From contig OZ244928.1 in assembly GCA_965221985.1 (NCBI GenBank), positions 992,001 through 1,056,000 on the forward strand: a stretch of DNA of 64,000 nt, given 5' to 3'. Positions 46,628-55,568 of the stretch are shown in pieces (position 1 is the stretch's first letter; the number at the start of each line of letters is the position of its first letter). Position numbers and translations under genes: made by a program. Origin of the DNA: J054 sp965221985 (GTDB taxonomy: Bacteria; Pseudomonadota; Gammaproteobacteria; Steroidobacterales; GCA-2729495). A model generated the notes under the pieces. That model ran no database searches, was not told where the DNA came from, and saw only the letters and a list, made by a program, of their open reading frames with translations.

Positions 46628-48066
46628 GGGGCTATTTGGGAAATTCGGCGCGAGGACGTTCTAACAATAAATCGGGCCCGCGCGGCAAGGGTGACCAGGG
46701 GGGGCACAAGAAGAAGGGGCGCCGTCGCCGTCCAGATCGCGACGAGAACGTTACCTTCTCCGAAGACGAAGTCATTCGTCCCCCAGAGCTAAAAAAGGTC
46801 AAGAACCTCCTAAATCTTAAAGAATTGAAGCATCAGCCCGCATCGGAAACCGTCGCTCTGGCTGAATCTTTGGGCCTAGAGAATATGGCCCGGTCGCGCA
46901 AGCAGGACATCATTTTCGAAGTGCTCAAGGCCCATGCGGCCAATGGCGACGATATTTTTGGCGATGGTGTACTGGAAATCCTGCAAGATGGTTTCGGTTT
47001 TTTGCGCTCAGCCGACGGTTCTTATTTAGCTGGGCCTGACGATATTTACGTATCCCCCAGCCAGATCCGGCGTTTCAATTTGCGCACCGGCGACACGGTT
47101 TCCGGACTCATTCGGCCACCTAAGGAAGGCGAACGTTATTTCGCGCTACTAAAGGTTAGTGAGATCAACCTGGATGCGCCCGAAAACGCGCGCAGCAAGG
47201 TCTTGTTCGAAAACCTCACACCACTTTTCCCCAAGGAACGTCTAAAGCTCGAGCAGGGTAACGGCAGCACGGAAGATCTGACGGCGCGGATTATCGATCT
47301 GGCCTCACCCATTGGTAAGGGCCAGCGCGGCTTGATCGTTTCACCGCCCAAGGCCGGTAAGACCATGTTGCTGCAGAATATCGCTTTATCAATTACCGCG
47401 AATCATCCGGAAGTCTTCATGATTGTGTTGCTCATCGATGAGCGGCCCGAGGAAGTCACCGAGATGCAGCGCACGGTGCGCGGTGAGGTAGTGTCTAGCA
47501 CCTTCGACGAACCCGCCAGCCGGCATGTGCAAGTGGCTGAGATGGTCATAGAAAAGGCCAAGCGGCTAGCCGAGCATAAGCTGGATGTGGTGATCTTGCT
47601 GGATTCCATTACCCGCCTGGCCCGGGCCTATAACACCGTGGTGCCCTCATCGGGCAAAGTGTTAACCGGTGGTGTGGATGCCAACGCCCTGCATCGGCCG
47701 AAGCGTTTCTTCGGTGCGGCGCGCAATATCGAAGAGGGCGGCAGCCTGACGATTCTGGCCACCGCGCTCATCGATACCGGCTCGAAGATGGATGAAGTCA
47801 TCTACGAAGAATTCAAAGGCACCGGTAATTTGGAAATTCACTTGGATCGCCGCATCGCGGAGAAACGGGTGTACCCGGCCATCAATATCAATCGCTCCGG
47901 TACGCGTCGTGAAGACCTGCTGACGGCCGAGGAAGAGCTACAGAAGATGTGGGTGCTGCGTAAGGTGTTGCATCCCATGGATGAGCTGGCGGCCGTTGAG
48001 TTCTTGCTCGGGAAGCTACAAGACACTAAGACCAATGCCGAGTTCTTCGAATCCATGAAGCGCTAG
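46624..48066 (+). CDS. rho: Transcription termination factor Rho
   Basis: 480 residues against 419 in E. coli. The N-terminal OB-type RNA-binding part (ILEILQDGFGFLRSADGSYLAGPDDIYVSPSQI), Walker A SPPKAGKTMLLQNIA, Walker B VVILLDSITRLARAYN and the R-loop region are all conserved. The extra length is an N-terminal basic extension of about 60 residues (GHKKKGRRRRPDRDE) before the usual ETVALAESLGLENMARSRKQD. Rho is a hexameric ATP-dependent helicase that ends transcription. The start is fixed by the ATGA overlap with trxA, but an internal start cannot be excluded. Confidence 0.95.
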   Translation: MRGYLGNSARGRSNNKSGPRGKGDQGGHKKKGRRRRPDRDENVTFSEDEVIRPPELKKVKNLLNLKELKHQPASETVALAESLGLENMARSRKQDIIFEVLKAHAANGDDIFGDGVLEILQDGFGFLRSADGSYLAGPDDIYVSPSQIRRFNLRTGDTVSGLIRPPKEGERYFALLKVSEINLDAPENARSKVLFENLTPLFPKERLKLEQGNGSTEDLTARIIDLASPIGKGQRGLIVSPPKAGKTMLLQNIALSITANHPEVFMIVLLIDERPEEVTEMQRTVRGEVVSSTFDEPASRHVQVAEMVIEKAKRLAEHKLDVVILLDSITRLARAYNTVVPSSGKVLTGGVDANALHRPKRFFGAARNIEEGGSLTILATALIDTGSKMDEVIYEEFKGTGNLEIHLDRRIAEKRVYPAININRSGTRREDLLTAEEELQKMWVLRKVLHPMDELAAVEFLLGKLQDTKTNAEFFESMKR

Positions 48067-48108
48067 ACCGCAATTCGCTATTCATTGCGGCGCTTCTATT
48101 TGACCCAT

Positions 48109-48138
48109 AAAAAACCCCGGCTAAGGCCGGGGTTTTTT
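48109..48138. terminator. Bidirectional intrinsic terminator between rho and the PEP-CTERM gene
   Basis: Stem CCCCGGC/GCCGGGG (48115-48121 with 48126-48132), loop TAAG, with six A before and six T after, so it works on both strands. It closes the trxA-rho transcript and the convergent PEP-CTERM transcript. Confidence 0.9.
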
Positions 48139-48158
48139 ATAACTTGAATAAGCTCTGC

Positions 48159-48935
48159 TTATACAGCGCTTCCCGTCACGGGTTTGCGCGGCACGGCGCG
48201 GGCCACACCGAGACCTAGCAGGGCGCCCATCAACACCATGGGCAGACCCGGCTCAGGCAGTTCGTGACCGCCGCCGCTACTCGCGTCATGGGAGAAGGGT
48301 GCAAAGTCGTCGACATCTACATCAACGCAGGCGTCCGGTAGGTTCTTGGCGCAATCCTTGAGAGCTTGCGTATAGAGGTCAAAGTGAACCCCGAAACCGG
48401 CCAGCAAACCACTCACATCCACGGCGAACTCTTCCCAATAAAGGTCATCACCGGCAGCTAAAGCTGTACCGGGGTCGTCTGCAACATTCACATCGGCGCG
48501 CGTCTGTGTGGGGTCCCAATTGAAGGCCAGTTCCAAGAATAGCGTGTCGAAAATACCATGGGGTGACAAGTCACCACCATCATGACCGCTTAGATCTGCA
48601 AAATCTTCGATCGGCGGATTACCGTAGGTCAAATCGCCAGAGCTATAACTGCTGCCATTGATAGAGAAGCTGCCGAAATTAGTCCCGATCGTTGACTTCG
48701 GCGTGATGGCCACCGACAGATAGTGAGTCTGGCTCAGATCAACAGCTGGGCCGCTACCATCAGCGGTTTTACCATAGGCATATAGGTTGAACACGGGATC
48801 GCTGGCAACCACGTCCTCATGATCCGTATCGTAGGTACCGCCACCGATATCGAGTTGCAGCATGGGCGTTGCTTGCGCGGCACTGGCCACGAAAAACATT
48901 GCTGCAAACAAGCCGTACAGAATTCGCTTATTCAT
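48159..48935 (-). CDS. PEP-CTERM sorting-domain protein (choice-of-anchor N type)
   Basis: 258 residues from the ATG at 48935 (MNKRILYGLFAAMFFVASAAQA), which is a Sec signal peptide. The mature region begins TPMLQLDIGGGTYD, as in choice-of-anchor N proteins. The C-terminus LPEPGLPMVLMGALLGLGVARAVPRK has the PEP motif, a hydrophobic span and a basic tail recognised by exosortase. It would be exported, processed and linked to the envelope or matrix. Exosortase itself is not in the window. A possible sigma-54 promoter lies 78 bp upstream of the ATG. Confidence 0.85.
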   Translation of the reverse strand: MNKRILYGLFAAMFFVASAAQATPMLQLDIGGGTYDTDHEDVVASDPVFNLYAYGKTADGSGPAVDLSQTHYLSVAITPKSTIGTNFGSFSINGSSYSSGDLTYGNPPIEDFADLSGHDGGDLSPHGIFDTLFLELAFNWDPTQTRADVNVADDPGTALAAGDDLYWEEFAVDVSGLLAGFGVHFDLYTQALKDCAKNLPDACVDVDVDDFAPFSHDASSGGGHELPEPGLPMVLMGALLGLGVARAVPRKPVTGSAV

Positions 48936-49012
48936 TTTAGACTCCGTTCTTATTATTACGACCATTTAATATTCTTGGAAATTAGCCGTTTCTTTTGTGC
49001 CTCAACTATACC

Positions 49013-49027
49013 GCCAAAAACAAGCCA
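49013..49027 (-). promoter_or_regulatory. Possible sigma-54 promoter of the PEP-CTERM gene
   Basis: Minus strand TGGCTTGTTTTTGGC has GG and GC spaced by 10 bp, with the -24 half at 5 of 7 positions and a mismatch in the -12 half (TGGC for TTGC). Predicted start near 49001, about 66 nt before the ATG. Many PEP-CTERM genes are controlled by sigma-54 with the PrsK/PrsR pair, which makes it credible, but the match is moderate. Confidence 0.35.
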
Positions 49028-49120
49028 ATTACCATACATTGGGCTACATAATTAACTGAATAATAGCGCAATTGTGACTAATCGCCAGTATTAAGTCATA
49101 AAGCGCGCCGTCGCGGGCTG

Positions 49121-50407
49121 CTAGGCGGATTCGCGGGCCACGGCACGGTGACCGATGTCAGGCCGAAACTGTATATCTTTCCAGTATATGGACCTGGCCA
49201 ATTCATAGGCTTTTGACTGCGCCATGGCCGTGGTTTCGCCAAGGGCCACAGCGCAGAGTACCCGGCCGCCATTGGTCACAATTTGATCACCGTATCGGGC
49301 CGTGCCGGCATGAAAAACCTTGCTGTCTGCGGATTTCACGCTAGGCAATCCCTGGATGACGTCGCCGCGGCGATAACTGCCAGGATAGCCGCCGGCGGCG
49401 AGCACGACGCCCACGGCCACCCGCTCATCCCAGCTGGGGTTTTGCTCGTCGAGTTCGCCGGCCAAGGCGGCTTCGATGAGATCCACCAGGTCGCTGCGCA
49501 GCCTAAACAGTACGGGCTGCGTTTCCGGGTCACCGAAACGGCAGTTGAACTCCAATACCCGGGCTTGGCCCGCATCGTCAATCATTAAACCCGCGTACAA
49601 AAAGCCAGTATAGGGGTGCCCGTCCGCGGCCATACCCGCGACGGCGGGTTGCATGATGGTCTCCATGATGTGCTGCTCAATGGCAGGCGTGACCACCGGG
49701 GCCGGCGAGTAGGCGCCCATGCCGCCCGTATTGGGTCCGGTGTCGCCGGCATCCCGCGCTTTGTGATCTTGGGAGGTGGCTAAAGGCAGGATGTGCTCAC
49801 CGTCGACCATGGCAATAAAACTGGCCTCTTCGCCGACGAGAAAGTCTTCAATCAGGATGCGCCGTCCCGCATCGCCAAATTCAGCCTCGTCCAACATGCT
49901 GCGCATCGCAGTTTCAGCGTCTTGCCGGCTTTGAGCCACGACGACACCTTTGCCGGCGGCTAGTCCATCTGCCTTGATGACAATAGGCAGTTGGCGTTCG
50001 CGGAGATAGTCCAGGGCAGCTCGGCTGTCGGTGAATGTTGCGGAGTCGGCGGTGGGTATGTTGTGGCGCGTCAGGAATTCCTTCGCGAAAGCTTTTGAGC
50101 CCTCAAGTTGCGCCGCGGCAGCGCTGGGTCCGAAACAGGCCAAGCCGGCCTCGCTGAAACGGTCCACGATGCCGGCCACTAGCGGATTTTCCGGGCCGAC
50201 CACGGTCAGTGCTATCGATTCGGCTTGGGCCAGTGCCAGCAGCGCGTCCAGATCATCGGCGCTGATGGCAATATTACGCACACCGGGTTCGCCAGCCGTG
50301 CCGGCATTGCCGGGCGTGACTAACACTTCTGAAACCCGGGGCGAGGTAGCAAGCTTCCAAGCCAGGGCATGTTCGCGGCCACCGCCGCCGATCACCAGTA
50401 CTTTCAT
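49121..50407 (-). CDS. purD: Phosphoribosylamine-glycine ligase PurD
   Basis: 428 residues, ATP-grasp enzyme. MKVLVIGGGGREHALAWKLA at the start, KADGLAAGKGVVVA and DHKARDAGDTGPNTGGMGAYSPAPV, and LEFNCRFGDPETQ near the end are standard. It joins glycine to phosphoribosylamine in purine synthesis. It starts 6 bp after the purH stop and is the last gene of the dusB-fis-purH-purD run. Confidence 0.97.
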   Translation of the reverse strand: MKVLVIGGGGREHALAWKLATSPRVSEVLVTPGNAGTAGEPGVRNIAISADDLDALLALAQAESIALTVVGPENPLVAGIVDRFSEAGLACFGPSAAAAQLEGSKAFAKEFLTRHNIPTADSATFTDSRAALDYLRERQLPIVIKADGLAAGKGVVVAQSRQDAETAMRSMLDEAEFGDAGRRILIEDFLVGEEASFIAMVDGEHILPLATSQDHKARDAGDTGPNTGGMGAYSPAPVVTPAIEQHIMETIMQPAVAGMAADGHPYTGFLYAGLMIDDAGQARVLEFNCRFGDPETQPVLFRLRSDLVDLIEAALAGELDEQNPSWDERVAVGVVLAAGGYPGSYRRGDVIQGLPSVKSADSKVFHAGTARYGDQIVTNGGRVLCAVALGETTAMAQSKAYELARSIYWKDIQFRPDIGHRAVARESA

Positions 50408-50413
50408 GGGTAT

Positions 50414-51967
50414 TTAATGACGGAAGTGGCGCATACCGGTAAACAACATGGCCATGCCGTGCTCGTTGGCTGCGTCGACAACTTCTTGGTCCCGTTTCGA
50501 GCCACCCGGTTGAATGACGACCGTAATACCGTGGGCGGCCGCGCTGTCAATCCCGTCCCGAAAGGGAAAAAAAGCATCCGAGGCCATGGCAGCACCCTGC
50601 AAGTCCAATTTGGCCTCGGCCGCCTTGAGTGCGGCGATCTGCGCGCTAACCACGCGGCTCATTTGCCCGGCACCGATGCCCAGTGTGGCATTGTCTTGGC
50701 AGTATACGATGGCATTGGATTTTACAAAGCGCGCGACCTTCCAAGCCAGCAATGCGTCTTGCAGTTCGGTTTCGGTGGCTCGCCGTTTGGTGACAAGCCG
50801 AATGTCTTGCGGATCTAGCTGCGCAATATCTTTATCTTGTACCAACATCGCACCTTCAATGGCTTGTACCCGCAGTCCCGATTGCGTCGCTGAAAGTGGT
50901 CCTGTGGCCAAGACGCGTATATTGGGTTTGCCGGCGAAGACTTTTAGTGCGCCCGCGGTATATTCGGGCGCGACCATGACTTCCAGAAATTGCCGGTCAA
51001 TAATAGTTTGCGCGAGCGTGGAATCGACGCGCTGATTGCAGGCAATGATCCCGCCAAAAGCGGAGCTTGGGTCTGTGGCGTACGCGCGATTGTAGGCCTG
51101 CTCCAGGTTTTCGCCTAAACCGACCCCGCAGGGATTCGCATGCTTAACGATGACGCAGGCGGTGGTATCAAAAGATTTAACGCATTCCAGAGCGGCATCG
51201 GCGTCGGCTAGATTGTTATAAGACAGCGGTTTGCCTTGATGCTGTTCGGCATTGACCAAACTGCAAGCCGCCGCTTGCCCCAATCGATAGAGCGCCGCGC
51301 GTTGATGCGGGTTTTCGCCATAGCGCAGCTCCGCTTGTTTATTGAGGCCCATGGGTAGGCGTTGCGGAAAACTTTCGTCTTCTAAGTCATCGCGCAGGTA
51401 TTCCCAAATAGCAGCGTCATAAGTTGCCGTATGTGCATAGGCTTTCATGGCAAGCTCACGTCGAGTTGCTTCGCCGACCTGAGCATCGTTGCTGCACAGC
51501 TCAGCGGCGATTTGCCCGTAGTCATCCGGATCTACGACCACAGTAACGAAGGCGTGGTTTTTGGCCGCGGCTCGAATCATGGCGGGCCCGCCAATATCGA
51601 TGTTTTCTATCGCTTCATCACGGCTGCAGTTTGGGCGGGCGATGCTTGCCTCGAAAGGATAGAGGTTGACCACGAGCAAATCGATGGCCTTGATTCCGTG
51701 CTCCGACATGACGTCGGCATCCATGTCCCGTCGGGCAAGAATGCCGCCATGAACTTTGGGGTGTAGCGTCTTTACCCGCCCATCCATGATCTCGGGAAAG
51801 CCGGTGACACTGCTGATGTCCTTAACCGCAAGGCCCGCCGCCCTTAGCGCGGCAGCGGTACCGCCGGTGGAGACTAGCTCGATGCCTTGTTCTTCGAGCT
51901 GGCGGGCGAATTCAACGATTCCAGTTTTATCGCTGACGCTTAGGAGCGCCCGTGAGCATTTTTGCAT
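50414..51967 (-). CDS. purH: Bifunctional AICAR formyltransferase / IMP cyclohydrolase PurH
   Basis: 517 residues. The N-terminal MGS-like cyclohydrolase domain (RALLSVSDKTGIVEFA, STGGTAAALRAAG, DGRVKTLHPKVHGGIL) is followed by the transformylase part with IVKHANPCGVG. It completes the last two steps to IMP. Slightly shorter than the E. coli enzyme (529). Spaced 46 bp from fis upstream and 6 bp from purD downstream. Confidence 0.97.
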   Translation of the reverse strand: MQKCSRALLSVSDKTGIVEFARQLEEQGIELVSTGGTAAALRAAGLAVKDISSVTGFPEIMDGRVKTLHPKVHGGILARRDMDADVMSEHGIKAIDLLVVNLYPFEASIARPNCSRDEAIENIDIGGPAMIRAAAKNHAFVTVVVDPDDYGQIAAELCSNDAQVGEATRRELAMKAYAHTATYDAAIWEYLRDDLEDESFPQRLPMGLNKQAELRYGENPHQRAALYRLGQAAACSLVNAEQHQGKPLSYNNLADADAALECVKSFDTTACVIVKHANPCGVGLGENLEQAYNRAYATDPSSAFGGIIACNQRVDSTLAQTIIDRQFLEVMVAPEYTAGALKVFAGKPNIRVLATGPLSATQSGLRVQAIEGAMLVQDKDIAQLDPQDIRLVTKRRATETELQDALLAWKVARFVKSNAIVYCQDNATLGIGAGQMSRVVSAQIAALKAAEAKLDLQGAAMASDAFFPFRDGIDSAAAHGITVVIQPGGSKRDQEVVDAANEHGMAMLFTGMRHFRH

Positions 51968-52013
51968 GGTATAGCCTGAAGAGTAGGACCTAGCCGAATG
52001 GCAATGGGTGGAT

Positions 52014-52313
52014 TTAGCCGAGCAAGCGGTAGTGCCTGAGCTTTTTGCGCAAGGTCGCCCGATTGATGCCTAGAATCTCGGCGGCCTCGCTTTGATTGCC
52101 GTCGGTGTGTTCTAGTACTGTGCGAAATAATGGGAGTTCCACTTCGCTCAATACCAAACCATAGAGATCGCCAGCTTTGTGGCCGTTTAAGTTACGAAAA
52201 TAGTGGCCTACGGCCTCTTCGGTAAAGTCACGAAGCGGCCGGTGTCTTAGACTAGTAAGCTTAATTTTGTTCGTGGATTTCTTGGAAGAGCTCTTACTTC
52301 TTGTTGTTGCCAC
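52014..52313 (-). CDS. fis: DNA-binding protein Fis
   Basis: 99 residues, as in E. coli (98). Core PLRDFTEEAVGHYFRNLNG ... DLYGLVLSEVELPLFRTVLEHTDGNQSEAAEILGINRATLRKKLRHY, with the HTH at about 73-95. It is a nucleoid protein and regulator of growth-phase genes. Its start lies 67 bp inside the dusB reading frame, so the two are coupled by a long overlap. The N-terminus is lysine/serine-rich. Confidence 0.93.
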   Translation of the reverse strand: MATTRSKSSSKKSTNKIKLTSLRHRPLRDFTEEAVGHYFRNLNGHKAGDLYGLVLSEVELPLFRTVLEHTDGNQSEAAEILGINRATLRKKLRHYRLLG

Positions 52314-53338
52314 GTTGCCGTTACCGGGGGATCAACAATACCCATGTTCGCGTTGTCCCCTGGCTCGCGATGGGCTAGAAATTCCTTGACAAGACGCATT
52401 TGTACGCTGGTGTTCTTCGCTGTAACCGCGAGTTTGCGAAACTCTTCCCCATTGATCAGATGTTCCGCGTACCAAACGAGATGTTTGCGTGCCACCCTGA
52501 CCCCCATTTCTTCGCCGTAAAATTGGTATAGGGCTTCAAGGTGTTCGAGAATAATATCACGCCGAACCTCGTGAGAGGGTTGTGGCGTAAAAATTTTTTT
52601 CGTCAAGTAGTCATTGATTTGTTTTAGCAACCAAGGTTGACCGCGTGCTGCTCTACCGATCATTACCGCGTCCGCATTAGTTTCCTGTAAGACCTTGTTT
52701 GCTTGTTCAGGACTTACGATATCTCCATTTGCAAATACTGGAATATTTACCGCCAACTTAATGTTCCGAATGGTTTTGTACTCTGCGTTTCCTTTAAAGC
52801 CGCAAGCGCGGGTGCGCCCATGAACAGCCAAGGCGCTGATCCCCGCCGCCTCAGCAATTCTTGCGATTTGTACGCCGTTGCGTTCCTGTGGGTTCCAGCC
52901 GGTACGGATTTTCAAGCTTACCGGCACATCAACTGACGTCGTGACTGCATCCAAGATCTTGGCAACCAATGTTGCGTCGCGCATCAAGGCTGAGCCAGCG
53001 CTTCGGCGACATACTTTCTTGGCGGGACATCCCATGTTGATATCCACAATCTGCGCGCCGCGCGCGACGGCCAGGCGCGCGGCCTGGGCCATTTGCGCGG
53101 GTTCACTGCCGGCAATTTGAACCACCCGCGGTTCACCATCGCCGCTAATATCCAGTCGCCGTTCACTCTTACGCATACCCCAGAGTTGCGTGTCGGCGGT
53201 GGTCATTTCACTGACGGCCAAGTCTGCGCCCCAGCGCCGACTGAGTTGACGAAATGGGCTATCGGTAACGCCGGCCATGGGCGCCAGCACGACCTGTCCC
53301 GCTAACTCATAGGGGCCGATCTTAGTCAGGGGATTCAT
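52247..53338 (-). CDS. dusB: tRNA-dihydrouridine synthase DusB
   Basis: Start at ATG 53338 (MNPLTKIGPYELAGQVVLAPMAGVTDSPFR), fixed by an ATGA overlap with the DUF3426 stop; 363 residues, longer than the E. coli protein (321) through an extended C-terminus (IVDPPVTATWQQQEVRAL). FMN-binding TIM barrel with catalytic Cys in DINMGCPAKKVC. It reduces U17 in tRNA. The C-terminal coding region overlaps the start of fis by 67 bp. The ORF runs upstream to 53395 but similarity starts at 53338. Confidence 0.92.
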   Translation of the reverse strand: MNPLTKIGPYELAGQVVLAPMAGVTDSPFRQLSRRWGADLAVSEMTTADTQLWGMRKSERRLDISGDGEPRVVQIAGSEPAQMAQAARLAVARGAQIVDINMGCPAKKVCRRSAGSALMRDATLVAKILDAVTTSVDVPVSLKIRTGWNPQERNGVQIARIAEAAGISALAVHGRTRACGFKGNAEYKTIRNIKLAVNIPVFANGDIVSPEQANKVLQETNADAVMIGRAARGQPWLLKQINDYLTKKIFTPQPSHEVRRDIILEHLEALYQFYGEEMGVRVARKHLVWYAEHLINGEEFRKLAVTAKNTSVQMRLVKEFLAHREPGDNANMGIVDPPVTATWQQQEVRALPRNPRTKLSLLV

Positions 53339-54663
53339 TGGCGAAAGGGGTCTCTGGCGAGTTGACATTCCAAGCCCGTGCGCCGCGGCAGGCAAAGATC
53401 AACGACATAGCCGCGTGCTTCAACGCCCGGGTCTACAACGCTCACCTGAACCGGCACTTGGGTGCCGCCGGGCACGATGGGGGGCAAGGGCGCAGGCAAA
53501 TATTCGCCAGGACGAAAGACACGGCTGGCGACGACGTTTGCCCATTGATCTCTTAGGGCGATGCGCACCAAAGGCAGGCCCAGCGGCTCGGGTCCGTCGG
53601 TCTCGATGGCCGCTTTGATATCCAGCGCCTGTGCGTTGCTGTCACCTGTCATGGCTTCAGTACGGCGAACCGAATAACGGTCTAGGGCCCAATTGGGGTA
53701 GAGATCACGATTTATCGCCTGGTAGAAACCACGCAGGGCTTGCCCGAATCGAGGATGGCTTGCGAGATCATCGCGATAGACGTGTACCAACTGAAGGATG
53801 AGCGTAAGGAACAGTACAGCGCTCGCCGCTAACCAGCGATTGGCACCGCTGGACTGCAGCGTTCTCGGACTTGGTTCCGGTTCGGCCGGCCAGGCTTGGG
53901 TATTGGCTGCTTCCAAGCTGTCGTTTGGAATCTCGTCGGCTTGTGCTGCTGTGCTGGGAAAGATCAGGGGTTCGCTGTCGGTGTTTTCAGGCGCATGGGC
54001 AGGCTCGGAAAATTCGGTATCTGGCGAATCAGCAATTTCATCGTCATCGTCGGAAGTTTCCACCGCTTCAGTTTGCACGCCGTCAATCATGGTGAAAGCG
54101 TATTCGCCCGTCATGATGATTTCTTGCGACTGATCATGGGGCTCTTCCGCACTACCATTTCGCTCATTGTCATCGCTGGTATCGGTCGGCGGTTGCCGCC
54201 AGGCCGCTACGCTGCCGTCGGTCGGGTCCATTTCTTCCAGGAACGCGCGCCACTCTTCAGGGTCTGCCGTGGCAACCTCTAGCGCGCCATCCAGAGCGAT
54301 GTCTCCACCGGCGGCTGATTCATCATCGGTATCATCGTTGGAATCTATTGATTGACCAGGGCCTGCCTCGATAAAAAACTGCGACCAGGTAGTTTCCGGT
54401 GCGTCAAATTCCAGCGCCTGCCTTTCGTCACTGTCGGTCCCGGCTTCATTGGTGGGAATTTGTGAAATTGAATCCGGACTCTGTTCTTCCTTGGCCGATT
54501 CTTCTGTCGGCCTGATGGACTCAATGGGGATTGCGTCCGTCAATTGACTCAGCGCGTTGAATACCTGAGCGCAACTCCCGCAACGTACATCACCCGCCGC
54601 CACACGCAATTGGTCCGCGGTAATTCGAAAGGCTGTGCCACACTGAGGACATCGGGTAAACAT
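53335..54663 (-). CDS. Zinc-ribbon (MJ0042) and DUF3426 membrane protein
   Basis: Start at ATG 54663 (MFTRCPQCGTAFRITADQLRVAAG), 442 residues. An N-terminal zinc ribbon with Cys5, Cys8, Cys28 and Cys31 is followed by an acidic, Glu/Asp-rich low-complexity stretch of about 230 residues, one membrane span (around 277-297) and a C-terminal DUF3426 domain (NVVASRVFRPGEYLP ... PVQVSVVDPG). It lies between prmA and dusB, a common position for this family. Function unknown; a membrane protein with a cytosolic metal site. Confidence 0.85.
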   Translation of the reverse strand: MFTRCPQCGTAFRITADQLRVAAGDVRCGSCAQVFNALSQLTDAIPIESIRPTEESAKEEQSPDSISQIPTNEAGTDSDERQALEFDAPETTWSQFFIEAGPGQSIDSNDDTDDESAAGGDIALDGALEVATADPEEWRAFLEEMDPTDGSVAAWRQPPTDTSDDNERNGSAEEPHDQSQEIIMTGEYAFTMIDGVQTEAVETSDDDDEIADSPDTEFSEPAHAPENTDSEPLIFPSTAAQADEIPNDSLEAANTQAWPAEPEPSPRTLQSSGANRWLAASAVLFLTLILQLVHVYRDDLASHPRFGQALRGFYQAINRDLYPNWALDRYSVRRTEAMTGDSNAQALDIKAAIETDGPEPLGLPLVRIALRDQWANVVASRVFRPGEYLPAPLPPIVPGGTQVPVQVSVVDPGVEARGYVVDLCLPRRTGLECQLARDPFRQ

Positions 54664-54671
54664 GAATCTAG

Positions 54672-55553
54672 CTAGGCCCTGAACTTCCCAGTTAAGAGAA
54701 CCCATGCATCGCGTTCGCGGGGTTCGGCAAACCAAATCCAAGCTGCATAAGCATCCATCACCGACGCAACTTGCTTGGGCAGAATACCGCTCAAACCAAT
54801 GCTAGCGCCAACTTTGCAGTGTTTGACCAGACGTGGCGCCAGGCTGATTAGGCTTCCGCTAAGAATATTCGCGACCACCAAGTCAAATTGTTGTTCCCTT
54901 GGGAGTTCATCGGCTGGCAGAATTTCTATTTGATCCCGGCAATCATTGACGCCTGCATTTTGCCGGGTGGCCAATAATGCTTGGGGATCATTGTCTACCG
55001 CGGTTGCCCGGTGGCTGCCGAGACTTATCGCGGCGATGGCCAAGATGCCTGAGCCGCAGCCAAAATCCAAAATTTCTTTGCCGCTCGCTTGCTGCGCCAG
55101 CCAATCAAGGCAAAGCGCTGTGGTGGGATGGCCTCCGGTGCCAAAGGCTAAGCCCGGGTCTAAGCTGACAATTGCTTTGGCTTGCCTGGGGGGCTCTTGG
55201 TCCACGGGGCAGATCCACAGATCCGATCCGAACTGTTGTGGCTTTAGTGATTGGCGCCAACTCGCAATCCAATTGGCATCGGCCAAACTGCGGAATTGGG
55301 TTCTGGGCATGCAGCTTGCGGATGTTGCCATGGCCACCGCGATGCGCACGCAGTCCGGGTCCGTATTTTCGGGTAGTAGTGCGGAGATGACCAATTCATT
55401 CCATAGGGGTGTTGCGCCCACGGCCGGCTCAAGTATGGCTTCATCGCCGGCGTTGGAGTACTCGATGCAAACAGCGCCAAGTTCGAGCAAAGCAAGCTCC
55501 ACAGGGCCGGGATCAAGCGTCCCTAGTTCAATGCTCGTTTGCAGCCAGCTCAT
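54672..55553 (-). CDS. prmA: Ribosomal protein L11 methyltransferase PrmA
   Basis: 293 residues, as in E. coli (293). SAM-binding motif ILDFGCGSGILAIAAISLG, FGTGGHPTTALCLDWL and VVANILSGSLISLAP (post-motif NIL). It trimethylates L11. It follows accC by 15 bp, an arrangement seen in many gammaproteobacteria, and precedes the DUF3426 gene. Confidence 0.95.
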   Translation of the reverse strand: MSWLQTSIELGTLDPGPVELALLELGAVCIEYSNAGDEAILEPAVGATPLWNELVISALLPENTDPDCVRIAVAMATSASCMPRTQFRSLADANWIASWRQSLKPQQFGSDLWICPVDQEPPRQAKAIVSLDPGLAFGTGGHPTTALCLDWLAQQASGKEILDFGCGSGILAIAAISLGSHRATAVDNDPQALLATRQNAGVNDCRDQIEILPADELPREQQFDLVVANILSGSLISLAPRLVKHCKVGASIGLSGILPKQVASVMDAYAAWIWFAEPRERDAWVLLTGKFRA

Positions 55554-55568
55554 GTGACAGCTGGCGCC

